Assembly: GCA_023705905.1 (NCBI GenBank)
Contig: BPTK01000010.1
Span: 1 to 36,904, forward strand
Length of the DNA stretch: 36,904 nt
Direction: 5' to 3'
Source of the DNA: Candidatus Heimdallarchaeota archaeon
GTDB taxonomy: Archaea > Asgardarchaeota > Heimdallarchaeia > Heimdallarchaeales > Heimdallarchaeaceae
Shown here: one piece after another, positions 15,911 through 24,827 of the stretch
Position numbering within the stretch: position 1 is the first letter of the stretch
Layout: each line of letters opens with the position of its first letter
Notes under the pieces: model-generated
The model's database searches: none
Seen by the model: only the letters and a program-made list of their open reading frames with translations
Told to the model about the DNA's origin: nothing
Made by a program: the position numbers and the translations under genes

Positions 15911-17344
15911 TTAAATATCCGTCTGATTCTTCTCTTTTTTCTTTCTACTCTTCTTTTTCTCTGGTAGAGCTTCAAGTTCTTCTTTGCTCGGTATATACAA
16001 CTGAAGGCGTTTCGTCTTCACTTTACGCAAAGGTCTCGTTGACACAATTATTAGATGTTCTAAACCAAATTTATATCCTGTTTTAGACCATAGAAAAACA
16101 CCTAAGCCCCAGAAAGTGAAGATAACAAATTCATACAAGAATATCGCTCCAATATTTGTCATAAATAGATCTGGTGTTCCAAATCCTTGGACTGGTCCTC
16201 CAAATAGTCTATGGAAAACAAAAGCAAAAATGTTATTGAAGAATGGTTCAAAGAAGTAGATAGTTAAAGTCGCTACTCCAAACCTTCTGATATAAGCTGT
16301 TTTTTTAGCTAAGCGAGTTTTTTTGTCACTACTAGTGTACTCGAATTTCTTAACTAGAAAAACGAAGATGAACATCATACACCCTATACTGAGGAAAAAA
16401 AGTTCTCTTGGATAAATCTCATAATCTAAAATACCAAAAAGTCCTGCTTCTATACCTGTTGCTTGAGCAAGAGTAATAGCAGTTGTAATAACGAAACCTC
16501 CTAAAAAAAGACTACCAAATCCATAACCAAAACGTTTGATCCATTTTATATCCTGTTTTTGTGCAATAAGATAACCTCCAACCATACCAAAAATAGCGTA
16601 GATACCCATTGGAAAGAATGAGAGTTGTGCACCAAAAAAAAGGCGTAAAATATATGCAAAGAAGGTGAATATTCCTCCTTTAAGAAATAGAATACCAATA
16701 TAATCGTAAGTCCATTCACAGATAAAATTATTCATTCCTGCCCAAACCAGTCCAATACTGAGCAAGATAATGACGTTGCGTTTTGTTTTCTCTCTTCCTC
16801 CGTTTCTGAAGAGTAACCACAGGAGAAAAACAACCATAAAACCACTTAACCCTATTGCTGGTAAGGATCCTATTTGGAATATTTTTTCAGCTGTAGGAAG
16901 CCTGAAAGTTCCGTACTCTAATAGATGAGAAAGCACTGAAAAATTGTATTGTCCATAACTAGTTGTATCTGTTGGAAAAGTATTAGTCCACGTTCTACCA
17001 AAAAGAAAACCCTTGAGTGGGTCTAGAAGTAGTAGGATAGTACTGTTGATTATAATGGGAATAACAGCTTTTCTGTATTTAATTCCTCGTTCAAGCCTGT
17101 TAAAAACGTTGTAAGTGTTGACTAAAGAACTGATAAGAGGGAAACCTCCACCCCACGTGCCCATAAGGATAATGGGAATAAAACCAATTACAACCCAAAA
17201 ACTAACAGTTTCTAAAGCTATTGCTTCAGTCTGCCAAATTCCATAGATTGTTGGGTGAATGAAAAGAACACCCATAATAGCTATTCCTTTGACTACATCA
17301 ACAGAAAGTAATCTCCTATCATATCGTCCTTCTACTTCTGTCAT
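15911..17344 (-). CDS. Multi-pass membrane acyltransferase-like protein (DUF1624/HGSNAT-like)
   Basis: About 477 residues with roughly ten to twelve transmembrane segments. The N-terminal RRLLSVDVVKGIAIMGVLFIH is the signature start of the membrane acyltransferase superfamily (DUF1624/DUF418/HGSNAT type), in which the Asp and a His in TM1 take part in acyl transfer. The C-terminal 40 residues are strongly basic and cytoplasmic (KKKSRKKKEKN). Family members move acetyl or other acyl groups to sugars on the outside of the membrane. The start at 17344 is preferred over 17368 because the minus-strand CTTTTTATTG (about 17366-17376) lies at TATA distance and gives a near-leaderless message. It is divergently arranged with the Arf-like GTPase. 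The acceptor is unknown. Confidence 0.75.
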   Translation of the reverse strand: MTEVEGRYDRRLLSVDVVKGIAIMGVLFIHPTIYGIWQTEAIALETVSFWVVIGFIPIILMGTWGGGFPLISSLVNTYNVFNRLERGIKYRKAVIPIIINSTILLLLDPLKGFLFGRTWTNTFPTDTTSYGQYNFSVLSHLLEYGTFRLPTAEKIFQIGSLPAIGLSGFMVVFLLWLLFRNGGREKTKRNVIILLSIGLVWAGMNNFICEWTYDYIGILFLKGGIFTFFAYILRLFFGAQLSFFPMGIYAIFGMVGGYLIAQKQDIKWIKRFGYGFGSLFLGGFVITTAITLAQATGIEAGLFGILDYEIYPRELFFLSIGCMMFIFVFLVKKFEYTSSDKKTRLAKKTAYIRRFGVATLTIYFFEPFFNNIFAFVFHRLFGGPVQGFGTPDLFMTNIGAIFLYEFVIFTFWGLGVFLWSKTGYKFGLEHLIIVSTRPLRKVKTKRLQLYIPSKEELEALPEKKKSRKKKEKNQTDI

Positions 17345-17438
17345 AAGAATGAGGTAGCGAGGTAACAATAAAAAGTTTGTTGGAAAAAAGTCTAATGAGG
17401 AAAAGAATTTGAAAAATCAATTGCTTAAACAAATTAAG

Positions 17439-17448
17439 TTTTATATAC
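17439..17448 (+). promoter_or_regulatory. TATA box of Arf-like GTPase gene
   Basis: TTTTATATAC predicts transcription start near 17470 and a leader of about 58 nt, longer than for most genes here. Confidence 0.5.
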
Positions 17449-17527
17449 CCATTCCCTATCCAAGAATATATTAGATGAGATTATTTAGAAAATAAAACCA
17501 AATCTATTAATTAACAGAAGTGTCAGG

Positions 17528-18109
17528 ATGAGTGCTTTTAATTCATTTTCCCAGTGGTTAAAAAGAAAACTAAAAACTGAGAAAAGAGCTAAAATTCTCA
17601 TTGTTGGCCTTGATTCAGCAGGAAAAACCACCCTGACAAAGTACATGAATACAGGGGAATATCAAGCTGATACTTCTCCGACAATTGGTCAGAATATTGA
17701 TTCAATAAACTTCGAAGGATGGGATATAACCACAATTGATGTAGCTGGTCAACAACAGTTTAGATTCCTGTGGGAGGTCCATTATCCCGGTTGTGCTGCA
17801 GCTGTTTTTGTAATTGATGCTGCCGATATCGAAAGATTACCCGAAGCTCGCGATATTTTAAGAACTCATGTTTTTAATAATCCTCATTTAGAAGAAGTTC
17901 CCACTCTGATTTTAGCAAACAAGCAAGATTTACCTGATGCTATTCAAGCACCCTTATTGATCCAATTATTAAATCTCCATTTAGAGTTGAAAGATAGAAC
18001 TTTTTCAGTGTTCGATTGTAGTGCACTTAATGGTAAAGGTGTCCATGAAGCTTTTACATGGTTAGTTAACCAATTAGAAATGAGTAAAAATGGTGGAACT
18101 TCATTCTAG
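17528..18109 (+). CDS. Arf/Sar-like small GTPase
   Basis: 193 residues with all G motifs: G1 GLDSAGKT (27-34), G2 Thr52 in SPTIG, G3 DVAGQ (71-75), G4 NKQD (131-134) and G5 CSAL (164-167). The GLDSAGKT and SPTIG forms and the G3 context place it with the Arf/Sar/Arl branch rather than Ras/Rab. The N-terminal 20 residues are basic/amphipathic (FNSFSQWLKRKLKTEKR), as in Arf proteins, but the second residue is Ser, so no myristoylation site. Expanded sets of such GTPases are a hallmark of Asgard archaea; in eukaryotes the family controls vesicle coat recruitment. The G3 Gln75 needed for GTP hydrolysis is present. No GEF, GAP or roadblock/longin protein is seen nearby; the partner and role are unknown. 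Confidence 0.93.
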   Translation: MSAFNSFSQWLKRKLKTEKRAKILIVGLDSAGKTTLTKYMNTGEYQADTSPTIGQNIDSINFEGWDITTIDVAGQQQFRFLWEVHYPGCAAAVFVIDAADIERLPEARDILRTHVFNNPHLEEVPTLILANKQDLPDAIQAPLLIQLLNLHLELKDRTFSVFDCSALNGKGVHEAFTWLVNQLEMSKNGGTSF

Positions 18110-19438
18110 TTTTATACAGTCAAATATTATAAAGAATGGAAATCTACTTGAGCTGAACGCTAATGTTCTTGGATTTTCTTTGATAAGTTCTAAATCTGGT
18201 TTAGGCTCTATTATCTCTCTTATTGCAAATCCAGCTTCTTTCAGCGCGTGACTATATTCTGATAATGTTCTGTGAAATTGCCATAAGGGTTTGAAATTTC
18301 CCCATGATATTAATGTTCCACCGCTATCAAAATACCTGTCTACTAAATAGAATGGTCTATCATCATTTCTTGCTGTATCTAAAGGTAATCTGTATAACAT
18401 CGCTCCTAATCTTCCAAAAACTGGATGTAAATTTGACCATACAAACCTTCCATTTTTTTTCAGAATGCGGTTCAATTCAAAGAAAGCTTTCTGATAATCT
18501 TGCACATCAACCATTACTATATTCGAAATTATGAGATCGAAAGATTCATTTTCAAAGAAGGTTAAATCAGTCAAAGAGGCTTGTAAGTATTTACAACCTA
18601 GTTGTTTTTTTTCTTCTCGTTTTGTACAATATTCAATGAACTTATGTGAGAAGTCAACACCATGTACTTTTGCTCCTTTCTTTGCTAGCTTTCTTGTAAA
18701 ATAGCCGTTGCCACAACCTGCGTCTAAAACTTTCTTTCCTTTAACATTGTCAAGTGTTTTCCAAAATACAGGATCTATGATTAATTGTCTACTAAGATCT
18801 CCTTCATCTAAATCTCCTGTTTTCTCATAATTTTCTATCCAGTTGATACTATCTTCTTCCCATTTTTTCTGTGTCTCTTGAAACTCTATTTCATTCTCTG
18901 GAGTGAGTTTTGAATGGAAATTCAAATCATTGAATTTTCTTCTTATTGCTTCAACACTATTTTCTTTGAGTAATGATTCTTCTATAGAAATTTCTTCACC
19001 TTCTCTGACCTTGGATGGTTTCCATAAAGGTTCCCAACATTCCTCCAAAGAAACAATAGGTTCTATTAGAAAATCCTCTGTTTGCCAAGGATGAAGTCCT
19101 TGAAATTCTGTATACAACAAATCAAAGTGATTTTCTCCACACTCTTCACAGAAGAACTCATATGCAAAAGTCCTATCCCAGAATTTTAGTGGCTTTAAAG
19201 AGGGTTTATTACAAGAACCACAAATCAGTTCATGTGACTTAGGACACCAATATAACCAACTGAAATGATGGAACTTTCCACATTTAGAACATTGGAATTG
19301 AGCATGCCAAGAACAACGGAAAATCATGTGCTCAACAGTATACAATCCCTCTCGAATTGGATAATCTGTTTCTTCTACATCTTCAATTTTGACACAGTAA
19401 TGACATGGTTGAGGATCAGCTGGTTGGTAGAAATGCAT
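18101..19438 (-). CDS. SAM-dependent methyltransferase with N-terminal cysteine-rich (zinc-ribbon-like) domain
   Basis: 445 residues. The N-terminal 130 contain CxxC-type pairs (PCHYC; CSKCGKFHHF; CGSCNKP; CEECGENHF), suggesting two or three zinc-binding ribbons. A helical linker follows, then a class I methyltransferase with motif I KVLDAGCGNGYFTRKLA, GVDFSHKFIEYC and NRILKKNGRFVWSNLHP. The ATG at 19438 (MHFYQPADPQPCHYC) is chosen: a further start at 19519 adds 27 residues of unrelated sequence and would overlap the end of pepT. Its 3' end overlaps the GTPase gene by 9 nt in convergent orientation. A zinc-ribbon plus methyltransferase could act on nucleic acid or protein, but I cannot name a substrate. 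Confidence 0.82.
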   Translation of the reverse strand: MHFYQPADPQPCHYCVKIEDVEETDYPIREGLYTVEHMIFRCSWHAQFQCSKCGKFHHFSWLYWCPKSHELICGSCNKPSLKPLKFWDRTFAYEFFCEECGENHFDLLYTEFQGLHPWQTEDFLIEPIVSLEECWEPLWKPSKVREGEEISIEESLLKENSVEAIRRKFNDLNFHSKLTPENEIEFQETQKKWEEDSINWIENYEKTGDLDEGDLSRQLIIDPVFWKTLDNVKGKKVLDAGCGNGYFTRKLAKKGAKVHGVDFSHKFIEYCTKREEKKQLGCKYLQASLTDLTFFENESFDLIISNIVMVDVQDYQKAFFELNRILKKNGRFVWSNLHPVFGRLGAMLYRLPLDTARNDDRPFYLVDRYFDSGGTLISWGNFKPLWQFHRTLSEYSHALKEAGFAIREIIEPKPDLELIKENPRTLAFSSSRFPFFIIFDCIKLE

Positions 19439-19506
19439 GAGTATGAAACAGTAACGTATGTTAAAACATTTTCTTTGAAAATGGAGAAAAAAGAAATTGG
19501 ATGTTA

Positions 19507-20769
19507 TTATTTGGTCCAATTTTCTGCAATAAGTATAATTACTTCTGTAGCTTTTTGTAAGGCTATAGTTGGTATATACTCCTTTCTAGAATGGAAGAGC
19601 ATTCCTCCTGCAAACAGATTCGGTGTTGGAAGTCCTTTTGCCGATAACCTGGCTCCATCTGTTCCTCCTCGAATAGCAGTTCTTTTAACTTCTAAACCAG
19701 CTGCTAGTATAGCCTCTTCTGCTTTGCTTACTATTTCAGGATAAGAACCCAGAAACTTGAGCATATTATCATAACTATGAGTAAATTTCATTTTAATTTC
19801 CAATCCCTTGTAGCGACTTTCAAAGGTAGTTTTCAATGTTTCTAGATATTCCATCCTTAGCTTGTTGTTAGCTTCTTCAAAATCTCTAAGTATCATTGTT
19901 CCACTTGCTCTTTCAGCTCCACCTTTAAAATCATAGAGATGATAAAATCCTTCTCTGTTTTCTGTATGTTCTGGTGTTTCATATTCAGGTATTTGTGAAA
20001 AGAATCGACATGCAACATCCAATGCGTTAATCATTTTATCTTTAGCATATCCTGGATGAACACTCAATCCATGAAATTCAAATTCAGCTTTCCATGCATC
20101 GAAACATTCAGTTTCTAATTCTCCTATCTCTCCACCATCTAGTGTGTAACCACATTTTAGTTGCTTCAATCGATCCATATCTATCTTCAGAGTACCCTCA
20201 CCAATCTCTTCATCTGGAGTAAAACAAATCAATATATGACCATGTTTAAGTTCAGGATATCTTATCCATGCAGCTACAGCTGCCATAATCTCTGCAATTC
20301 CTGCTTTATCATCTGCTCCTAGCAGAGTATCTCCTGATGCTGTTATTATATCTAGACCAATCATCTCCTTTAATTCAGGTGAATCTTCTAAAGATATTGT
20401 AAGTTTATCATCTTTAGGAAAAGTGATAACAGAACCATCATAATTTTCGTGTATCTGATACTTAACCTCTTTTCCACTAGCTGCTGGAGAAGTGTCCATA
20501 TGTGCTACAAACCCAATAACCGGTGCTTTCTCATAACCTTGACTAGCAGGAAGATCAGCATAGACATAACCAAATTCATCGTGTGTTACATTTTCAAGAC
20601 CTAGTTCAATTAATTCTTCCTTTAGCAATTTACCTAATACAAGTTGCTCTGGTGTTGAAGGATGAGTTCCAGTTTCTTCCGATGAAGTTGTGTCAATAGC
20701 TATATATCTAAGAAATCTTTCTTTTGCTTCACTTAGTAATAAATTAAGGATATCAGTTGATAGTTGCAT
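19507..20769 (-). CDS. pepT: Peptidase T (tripeptide aminopeptidase, M20B)
   Basis: 420 residues, the normal PepT length. Metal ligands: VAHMDTSP (His and Asp), TLLGADDKAGIAEI (bridging Asp), TPDEEIGEG (catalytic Glu and ligand), the DAWKAEFEFHGLSVHPG dimerisation/His region, and NLFAGGMLFHSRKEY at the end (last His ligand). RGGTDGARL is the PepT-type substrate-binding block. The enzyme removes the N-terminal residue from tripeptides in the cytoplasm, a late step in peptide utilisation. It is a separate transcription unit, 57 nt from the neighbouring nadX stop on the same strand. Together with two other M20 enzymes and TldD/TldE it points to growth on peptides. Confidence 0.95.
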   Translation of the reverse strand: MQLSTDILNLLLSEAKERFLRYIAIDTTSSEETGTHPSTPEQLVLGKLLKEELIELGLENVTHDEFGYVYADLPASQGYEKAPVIGFVAHMDTSPAASGKEVKYQIHENYDGSVITFPKDDKLTISLEDSPELKEMIGLDIITASGDTLLGADDKAGIAEIMAAVAAWIRYPELKHGHILICFTPDEEIGEGTLKIDMDRLKQLKCGYTLDGGEIGELETECFDAWKAEFEFHGLSVHPGYAKDKMINALDVACRFFSQIPEYETPEHTENREGFYHLYDFKGGAERASGTMILRDFEEANNKLRMEYLETLKTTFESRYKGLEIKMKFTHSYDNMLKFLGSYPEIVSKAEEAILAAGLEVKRTAIRGGTDGARLSAKGLPTPNLFAGGMLFHSRKEYIPTIALQKATEVIILIAENWTK

Positions 20770-20826
20770 AATCTTTCGTGATTAGGAAGAATATGTTATA
20801 TTATAAATTTTCTTAAACAAGAATAT

Positions 20827-21627
20827 TTAATCGACACAAATCCGATTTTCAAAAGTGTCAAAGATTGATAATGCAGCAAGCCAGCTAGTTTTTGGATTTG
20901 TTGGGGATGGATTGTTTTGGAAAGAAAATTTATACACACCAACCTCCGACTGGATTTCGATTTCATGTATGTTTTTATTTATAGTTGGATCAGAATAGAC
21001 TTCCACACCAGTTTTTTCAGGTCCTAGCGTTGCAAGTGCGAGTCTTGCACCCACATTTATACTCTTTGGAAATGCTTTGGCTGCTTCTTTTGCACTACCG
21101 CCGAAAACCTTTGTTCTCTCACTCTCAGAGAGGACGATTTTATTTTCTTTAATAAATCGCTGATCTTTAAACACTATGGGAGGTTTAGTAGTAGTTAGTT
21201 TAGCTGAAATTATTCCTATTTGTTTGATAGAATTTATAGCATCAAATCCTCCAATTGCTCCTGAAGGAAATTTGATCAATTGCTGTTGCGATTTCTCTAA
21301 AGCTATGTAATTTGAGTAGATTTCATCATCTGTGATAAATGCTCCAATACTCATAGGAATAAAAATTTTCTTTGACTCTACAATTTTATCAAATATGTTG
21401 ATTACAACTTGCTGGACAGCTGCTTCAATTACAACATCACAGTCATCAAAATCAGTTATGGATGTCATGAGTCTAACAGAGGGATATTCTTTTGCCAACT
21501 CTTCCATCTTTTGCTTGTCAATATCAAATACTGCTGATAATTCTATCTTATCAATAAATTGATCTAAATTATTAATAATCTCAGAACCAATATATCCAAG
21601 ACCTATAATGCCTAATTTATGAGCCAT
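20827..21627 (-). CDS. nadX: L-aspartate dehydrogenase
   Basis: 266 residues from the ATG at 21627. The N-terminal Rossmann fold has GIIGLGYIGSEI followed by the acidic VFDIDKQ, so NAD(P) binding is expected. Then VVIEAAVQQV, FPSGAIGGFDAI and the TTTKPP block, which are characteristic of the NadX family, and a C-terminal region SEVGVYKFSFQNNPSPTNPKTS with the NP.TS motif seen in these enzymes. The reaction converts aspartate to iminoaspartate, the first step of NAD biosynthesis, or serves aspartate catabolism. The open frame extends upstream to 21816, but that region overlaps the divergent membrane-protein gene; GAGATGA ahead of the ATG and the TATA box at 21681-21693 support the shorter form. 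No nadA or nadC is in the window. Confidence 0.9.
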   Translation of the reverse strand: MAHKLGIIGLGYIGSEIINNLDQFIDKIELSAVFDIDKQKMEELAKEYPSVRLMTSITDFDDCDVVIEAAVQQVVINIFDKIVESKKIFIPMSIGAFITDDEIYSNYIALEKSQQQLIKFPSGAIGGFDAINSIKQIGIISAKLTTTKPPIVFKDQRFIKENKIVLSESERTKVFGGSAKEAAKAFPKSINVGARLALATLGPEKTGVEVYSDPTINKNIHEIEIQSEVGVYKFSFQNNPSPTNPKTSWLAALSIFDTFENRICVD

Positions 21628-21680
21628 TCTTATTTCATCTCTAGTAGTGCTACCGCTCAAAAAGAAGTAGCTTGAGTAGT

Positions 21681-21693
21681 GATATAAATATTT
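21681..21693 (-). promoter_or_regulatory. TATA box of nadX
   Basis: AAATATTTATATC on the minus strand predicts transcription start near 21661, which makes the 5'-extended open frame of nadX untranscribed. Confidence 0.5.
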
Positions 21694-21769
21694 GTACTGT
21701 AATTTGAGTTTCAAATGATTTGAACTTGTAAAATCAAAATCAAATTGAAAAATTTTGATATGAGTAAAA

Positions 21770-21779
21770 CTATTTATAC
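21770..21779 (+). promoter_or_regulatory. TATA box of membrane-protein gene 21808-22554
   Basis: CTATTTATAC lies 33 nt (centre) before the ATG at 21808 and predicts a leader of about 7 nt. It lies back to back with the nadX promoter. Confidence 0.5.
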
Positions 21780-21807
21780 AAGTTGAAATGATTGTGGGTT
21801 GATAAAA

Positions 21808-22554
21808 ATGAGTCAAAATAATACAATGAATGCGTTCGAGGACGCGAAGAATAAGATTTCAGATACCTCTAGAAAGCTATATCTCTACTTAGTCTGGGCT
21901 ACAATTAGTGCAATCATTTTTGCAGTTATTCTGTTAATCCTAATACTTGTGTTCCTATCTACATTAGGTATTTCTTTAGCTGATATAGATTTGGACAATA
22001 TCTATGAAACTGGTGCAATACTTATCTCAGATGAACTATTGGCAGTAGCTTTAGTAGCAGTGATCTTCTTAGGAATATCTCTCTTAGCAATGATTGTTTT
22101 TAATATATTAACTTATATCCAATATTATCGATTAGGTACTGGTTTTAGCAGATTACACAGTTCTGATCCAAGAGCAGAAACAAATAGGTACATTAGTTTT
22201 GCTATTTATGGATATGTAATTGCAGTAGTTGCAGGTATATTTATTCCAGGAACTTTCGGAACAGTTGTAACTTTACTAGGTAACGTATCACTTGCAATAG
22301 GGATATTTTTGATATATCAGCTGTTTCAAGGGTATGCTGAACAAGGACGTTTCAAAGGAAAGCATTCAATAATACTCTTCATTGGAATTGCTCTGAATGT
22401 TGTATCTTCAATAACGACTCTCTTCAATGATTATGGAATTGCTGGCAGTTTAGTTGGCTTCATCTTGATGCTAATTGGTTTCAGAAATTTAAGTAGAGAC
22501 ATTCTGCTTGTTGTACCTCCATCAGGAGTAGAAATTCCAGCGAAAACCGCATAA
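21808..22554 (+). CDS. Archaeal multi-pass membrane protein (DUF973/DUF996-like)
   Basis: 248 residues. A hydrophilic start MSQNNTMNAFEDAKNKI is followed by about six hydrophobic segments, with the motif YYRLGTGFSRLHSSDPR in a cytoplasmic loop after the second pair and RFKGKHSI after the fourth. The arrangement resembles archaeal DUF973/DUF996 proteins, whose function is not known. The start ATG at 21808 agrees with the TATA box; an in-frame TTG at 21799 would be at or before the transcription start. It ends in a hydrophilic PPSGVEIPAKTA tail. No catalytic motif is visible. Confidence 0.72.
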   Translation: MSQNNTMNAFEDAKNKISDTSRKLYLYLVWATISAIIFAVILLILILVFLSTLGISLADIDLDNIYETGAILISDELLAVALVAVIFLGISLLAMIVFNILTYIQYYRLGTGFSRLHSSDPRAETNRYISFAIYGYVIAVVAGIFIPGTFGTVVTLLGNVSLAIGIFLIYQLFQGYAEQGRFKGKHSIILFIGIALNVVSSITTLFNDYGIAGSLVGFILMLIGFRNLSRDILLVVPPSGVEIPAKTA

Positions 22555-22560
22555 GTTGAA

Positions 22561-22586
22561 GGACCTTCTTCTTTTCTTTTTTTCCT
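22561..22586 (+). terminator. T-rich terminator after membrane-protein gene
   Basis: A short self-complementary GAAGG/CCTTC element is followed by oligo-T tracts (TTCTTCTTTTCTTTTTTTCC), the usual form of archaeal intrinsic termination. Confidence 0.45.
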
Positions 22587-22706
22587 TAATTAAATGAACC
22601 TGTAGTGTGTGTTCACTTGATGTTTTCAATTCTCAGAGTGAAAAACGAATAAAAATTTCAGAGCCTCTGGAATTTGTCAGTCAGTTGCTCGTTCATAATG
22701 TATCTT

Positions 22707-23288
22707 CTAATCAACCAATACAATGTGTATGATATGAATGACTACTACAACGAGCAACACGATGAGGCTTCTATGATATTTGTTTAGAACTTTTTTAGCT
22801 GTTTTGTTTGACCATACAAGTTTAACTCGAAACCATATGATAAGTCCAGTAAGAGCGTATGATATATACACACTTGCAGTTAACCAGCCAATAATGATTC
22901 CAATATCATCACTTTTTGTCAAACTAATTCCATGTATAAGAAATAGAACAAAACCTATTCCTTCTGATCCATAATGAATATATTTCAGAGGTTTTCTGAT
23001 TTTTTGGTAAATTGAAGAAATCTTCTTCTTTGTTTGACCAGCTTTACCTTCATCCCCTAATAATTTCCTTGAACCTTTGAAAATATACAATGCTAAAATA
23101 TTAAGTGTTCCAAAAGCAAAAAATCCTATTGCAATAGGTCCTAAATCTTTACCAAAACCATCATCATCACCCTCTGGATCATCATCAGCATATACTTGAG
23201 TTAAAAATAAGCTAGAAGATATTATGATGGTAAATATAGAAACAAAAAGTAACAATTTTTTATTGTGAATTCGTTTGGACTCTAACAT
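22707..23288 (-). CDS. Membrane protein with signal peptide and four-helix histidine-containing bundle
   Basis: 193 residues. An N-terminal signal sequence (KKLLLFVSIFTIIISSSLFL) precedes an acidic extracytoplasmic stretch DDDPEGDDDGFG. Four transmembrane helices follow. Histidines are placed in the helices or at their ends (KYIHYGSEGIGFVLFLIHGIS and, at the C-terminus, KYHRSLIVLLVVVVIHIIHIVLVD). The spacing is reminiscent of haem-binding four-helix cytochromes (b561 or ferric-reductase-like), but no definitive motif is present, so this is a suggestion. The ATG at 23288 has AGAAGGATTTC upstream; a TATA-like GTTTTTAAAATAG lies near 23324-23336. Confidence 0.7.
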   Translation of the reverse strand: MLESKRIHNKKLLLFVSIFTIIISSSLFLTQVYADDDPEGDDDGFGKDLGPIAIGFFAFGTLNILALYIFKGSRKLLGDEGKAGQTKKKISSIYQKIRKPLKYIHYGSEGIGFVLFLIHGISLTKSDDIGIIIGWLTASVYISYALTGLIIWFRVKLVWSNKTAKKVLNKYHRSLIVLLVVVVIHIIHIVLVD

Positions 23289-23535
23289 TGAAATCCTTCT
23301 ACCTTCTTTTTTGAATTGTAGCTACTATTTTAAAAACCTCTTATTTACCAAATTGAAGTTGAAATTTACCTATTGCAACTATTCCTACTTTTTCTATTTT
23401 GGTATGAAAGCTAAAGCCGTAGTTCCTACAACTAGTAGCATAAATATCTGTCTCTTACTATAAAATCGACTATAATATAGTACAGGTTCTTCTAATAGAA
23501 ATAACATCAATTTTTACTAATAATACTACAATAGT

Positions 23536-23549
23536 TTTTTATATTTTAA
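23536..23549 (+). promoter_or_regulatory. TATA box of degV
   Basis: TTTTATATTTTAAT is centred about 26 nt before the ATG at 23568, predicting a leaderless transcript. It supports the upstream ATG as the real start of the interrupted gene. Confidence 0.5.
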
Positions 23550-23567
23550 TAAGTAACAAATTAATGA

Positions 23568-24433
23568 ATGAAAATCAAAATAATGACAGATCCAACATCT
23601 TGTATACCTCTCAAATTTGCTGAAAAAGAGAATATTGTTTTCTTTGAAACTCTCTTTAAATAGATGGTGAATGGTATAAAGAACTTTCAGATATCAACAA
23701 AGAAGAATTTGTTGAAAGTTTGAGTTATATCGATCCTTACCCAAAATCTAGTATAGCAAGTCCCCCTGATGCTTTAGAAATTTATGAACAGGCAATAAAG
23801 GAAGGTTATGATGAGATTTTTTATATTGCAGTTAGTCCTAATGTTACTAACATGATTGCATCTGCTAAAATGGCAGCTAAGAAAGTACAAAAAAAGATTA
23901 AAGTTACAATCTATCCCACAGGTTTAATGGGACCAAGTCAGGGAGCGATGATATATTCTGCTATTAATCTGTTTAAGAAAGGTAAGACTGTCGAAGAAGT
24001 CATTCAATATTTAGATTCTATGAAAGAGCTTGTACATTCTGCAGGCCTCTCTGCTGATTTTAATACATTATTTCGCACAGGTCGAGTAAAAAAGGGAATT
24101 AAAATCTCCGTAATCGCTTCTGTGATGAAGCTAAAACCTCTATTTGAAATCAATTTAGATAAAGGTGTAGTTGGAATTGGTGGTGGGCTAGGTTATAAAG
24201 GCGCTATTAAGAAAGTCATCAAGAATCTTCAAGGGAAAACCCAAGAAGGTTTGACTTATGACCTTTTCTTACTTGATTCTATGGCACCTAAATTAAGTAA
24301 GAAACTTAAAAAGGAGATACCAAAAGTTATTCCGATAAAAGACATACATTACTGGGATTTGCCGTCAATGATAATATGGGCAATAGGAAAAGGAGCTGCA
24401 ATTGCAACTATTTCACCAATATTAACTGACTAG
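23568..24433 (+). pseudogene. degV: DegV family protein, interrupted by one frameshift near 23660
   Basis: The first part, from the ATG at 23568, reads MKIKIMTDPTSCIPLKFAEK and ENIVFFETLFK and stops at a TAG at 23661. Continuing in another frame from 23660 the sequence reads IDGEWYKELSDINKEEFVES, then YIDPYPKSSIASPPDALEIYEQA and on to the end at 24433. Joined, this is a normal DegV of about 288 residues: N-terminal TDSTSDLP-like motif, G-x-YKEL...F...L, the PKSS (usually PKTSQPS) block, and C-terminal FRTGRVKKG...LKPLFEI. DegV proteins bind a fatty acid and present it to fatty-acid kinase. One extra A at the TTTAAA junction would restore the frame, so it is either a sequencing/assembly error or a recent mutation. 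The 237-codon downstream frame alone lacks the first domain. Confidence 0.85.
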
Positions 24434-24598
24434 CAAAAATAATATGGCTCAAAGGGAATTGTGAGATGTAATTGCAATATTAAAACATCTGTTTCACTAA
24501 AATAAATTAGAAATTTCATAGGAACTGAACTGAATTGAATCCTTTTCTGATAGAACTATTGTAAAATTTAAATGCATAATAGAATCTTTATTGATATA

Positions 24599-24823
24599 AT
24601 GAGTTACCTACAGGATGAAATAAAAGATAGATATGAGGGGAGAGTTGATCCACAAGCTAATAAGTGGACAGCATTTCGAACCTTACAAAATAATCTAGAA
24701 GAATTCGGGTTTGATGCAAAAGAAATACAATTATTGGGAGCAATTATCTCTGATGTGATTAATAAACACGGTGGATCAAAAGAGGAAGTTTTTAGGGCTC
24801 TGTACAAAGGTTACAAAATGTAA
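24599..24823 (+). CDS. Small helical protein of unknown function upstream of tldD
   Basis: 74 residues from the ATG at 24599 (MSYLQDEIKDRYEGRVDPQA). It is mostly helical and mixed in charge, with no cysteine and no membrane segment; it ends KEEVFRALYKGYKM. An ATG at 24572 is in frame but lies inside or next to the TATA-like AAAATTTAAATGC (24563-24575); transcription would begin near 24595, so 24599 fits a leaderless start. It lies 36 nt ahead of tldD on the same strand, but tldD has its own TATA element. I do not recognise a family. Confidence 0.65.
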   Translation: MSYLQDEIKDRYEGRVDPQANKWTAFRTLQNNLEEFGFDAKEIQLLGAIISDVINKHGGSKEEVFRALYKGYKM

Positions 24824-24827
24824 TATA

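Noticed and set aside
19265-19744. Plus-strand 159-codon ORF
   Set aside because: Antisense to the conserved ends of the cysteine-rich methyltransferase and pepT.
23650-23670. Programmed frameshift in degV
   Set aside because: The TTT AAA TAG context does not form a slippery heptamer whose shifted tRNAs re-pair, and no downstream structure is evident; an indel is simpler.
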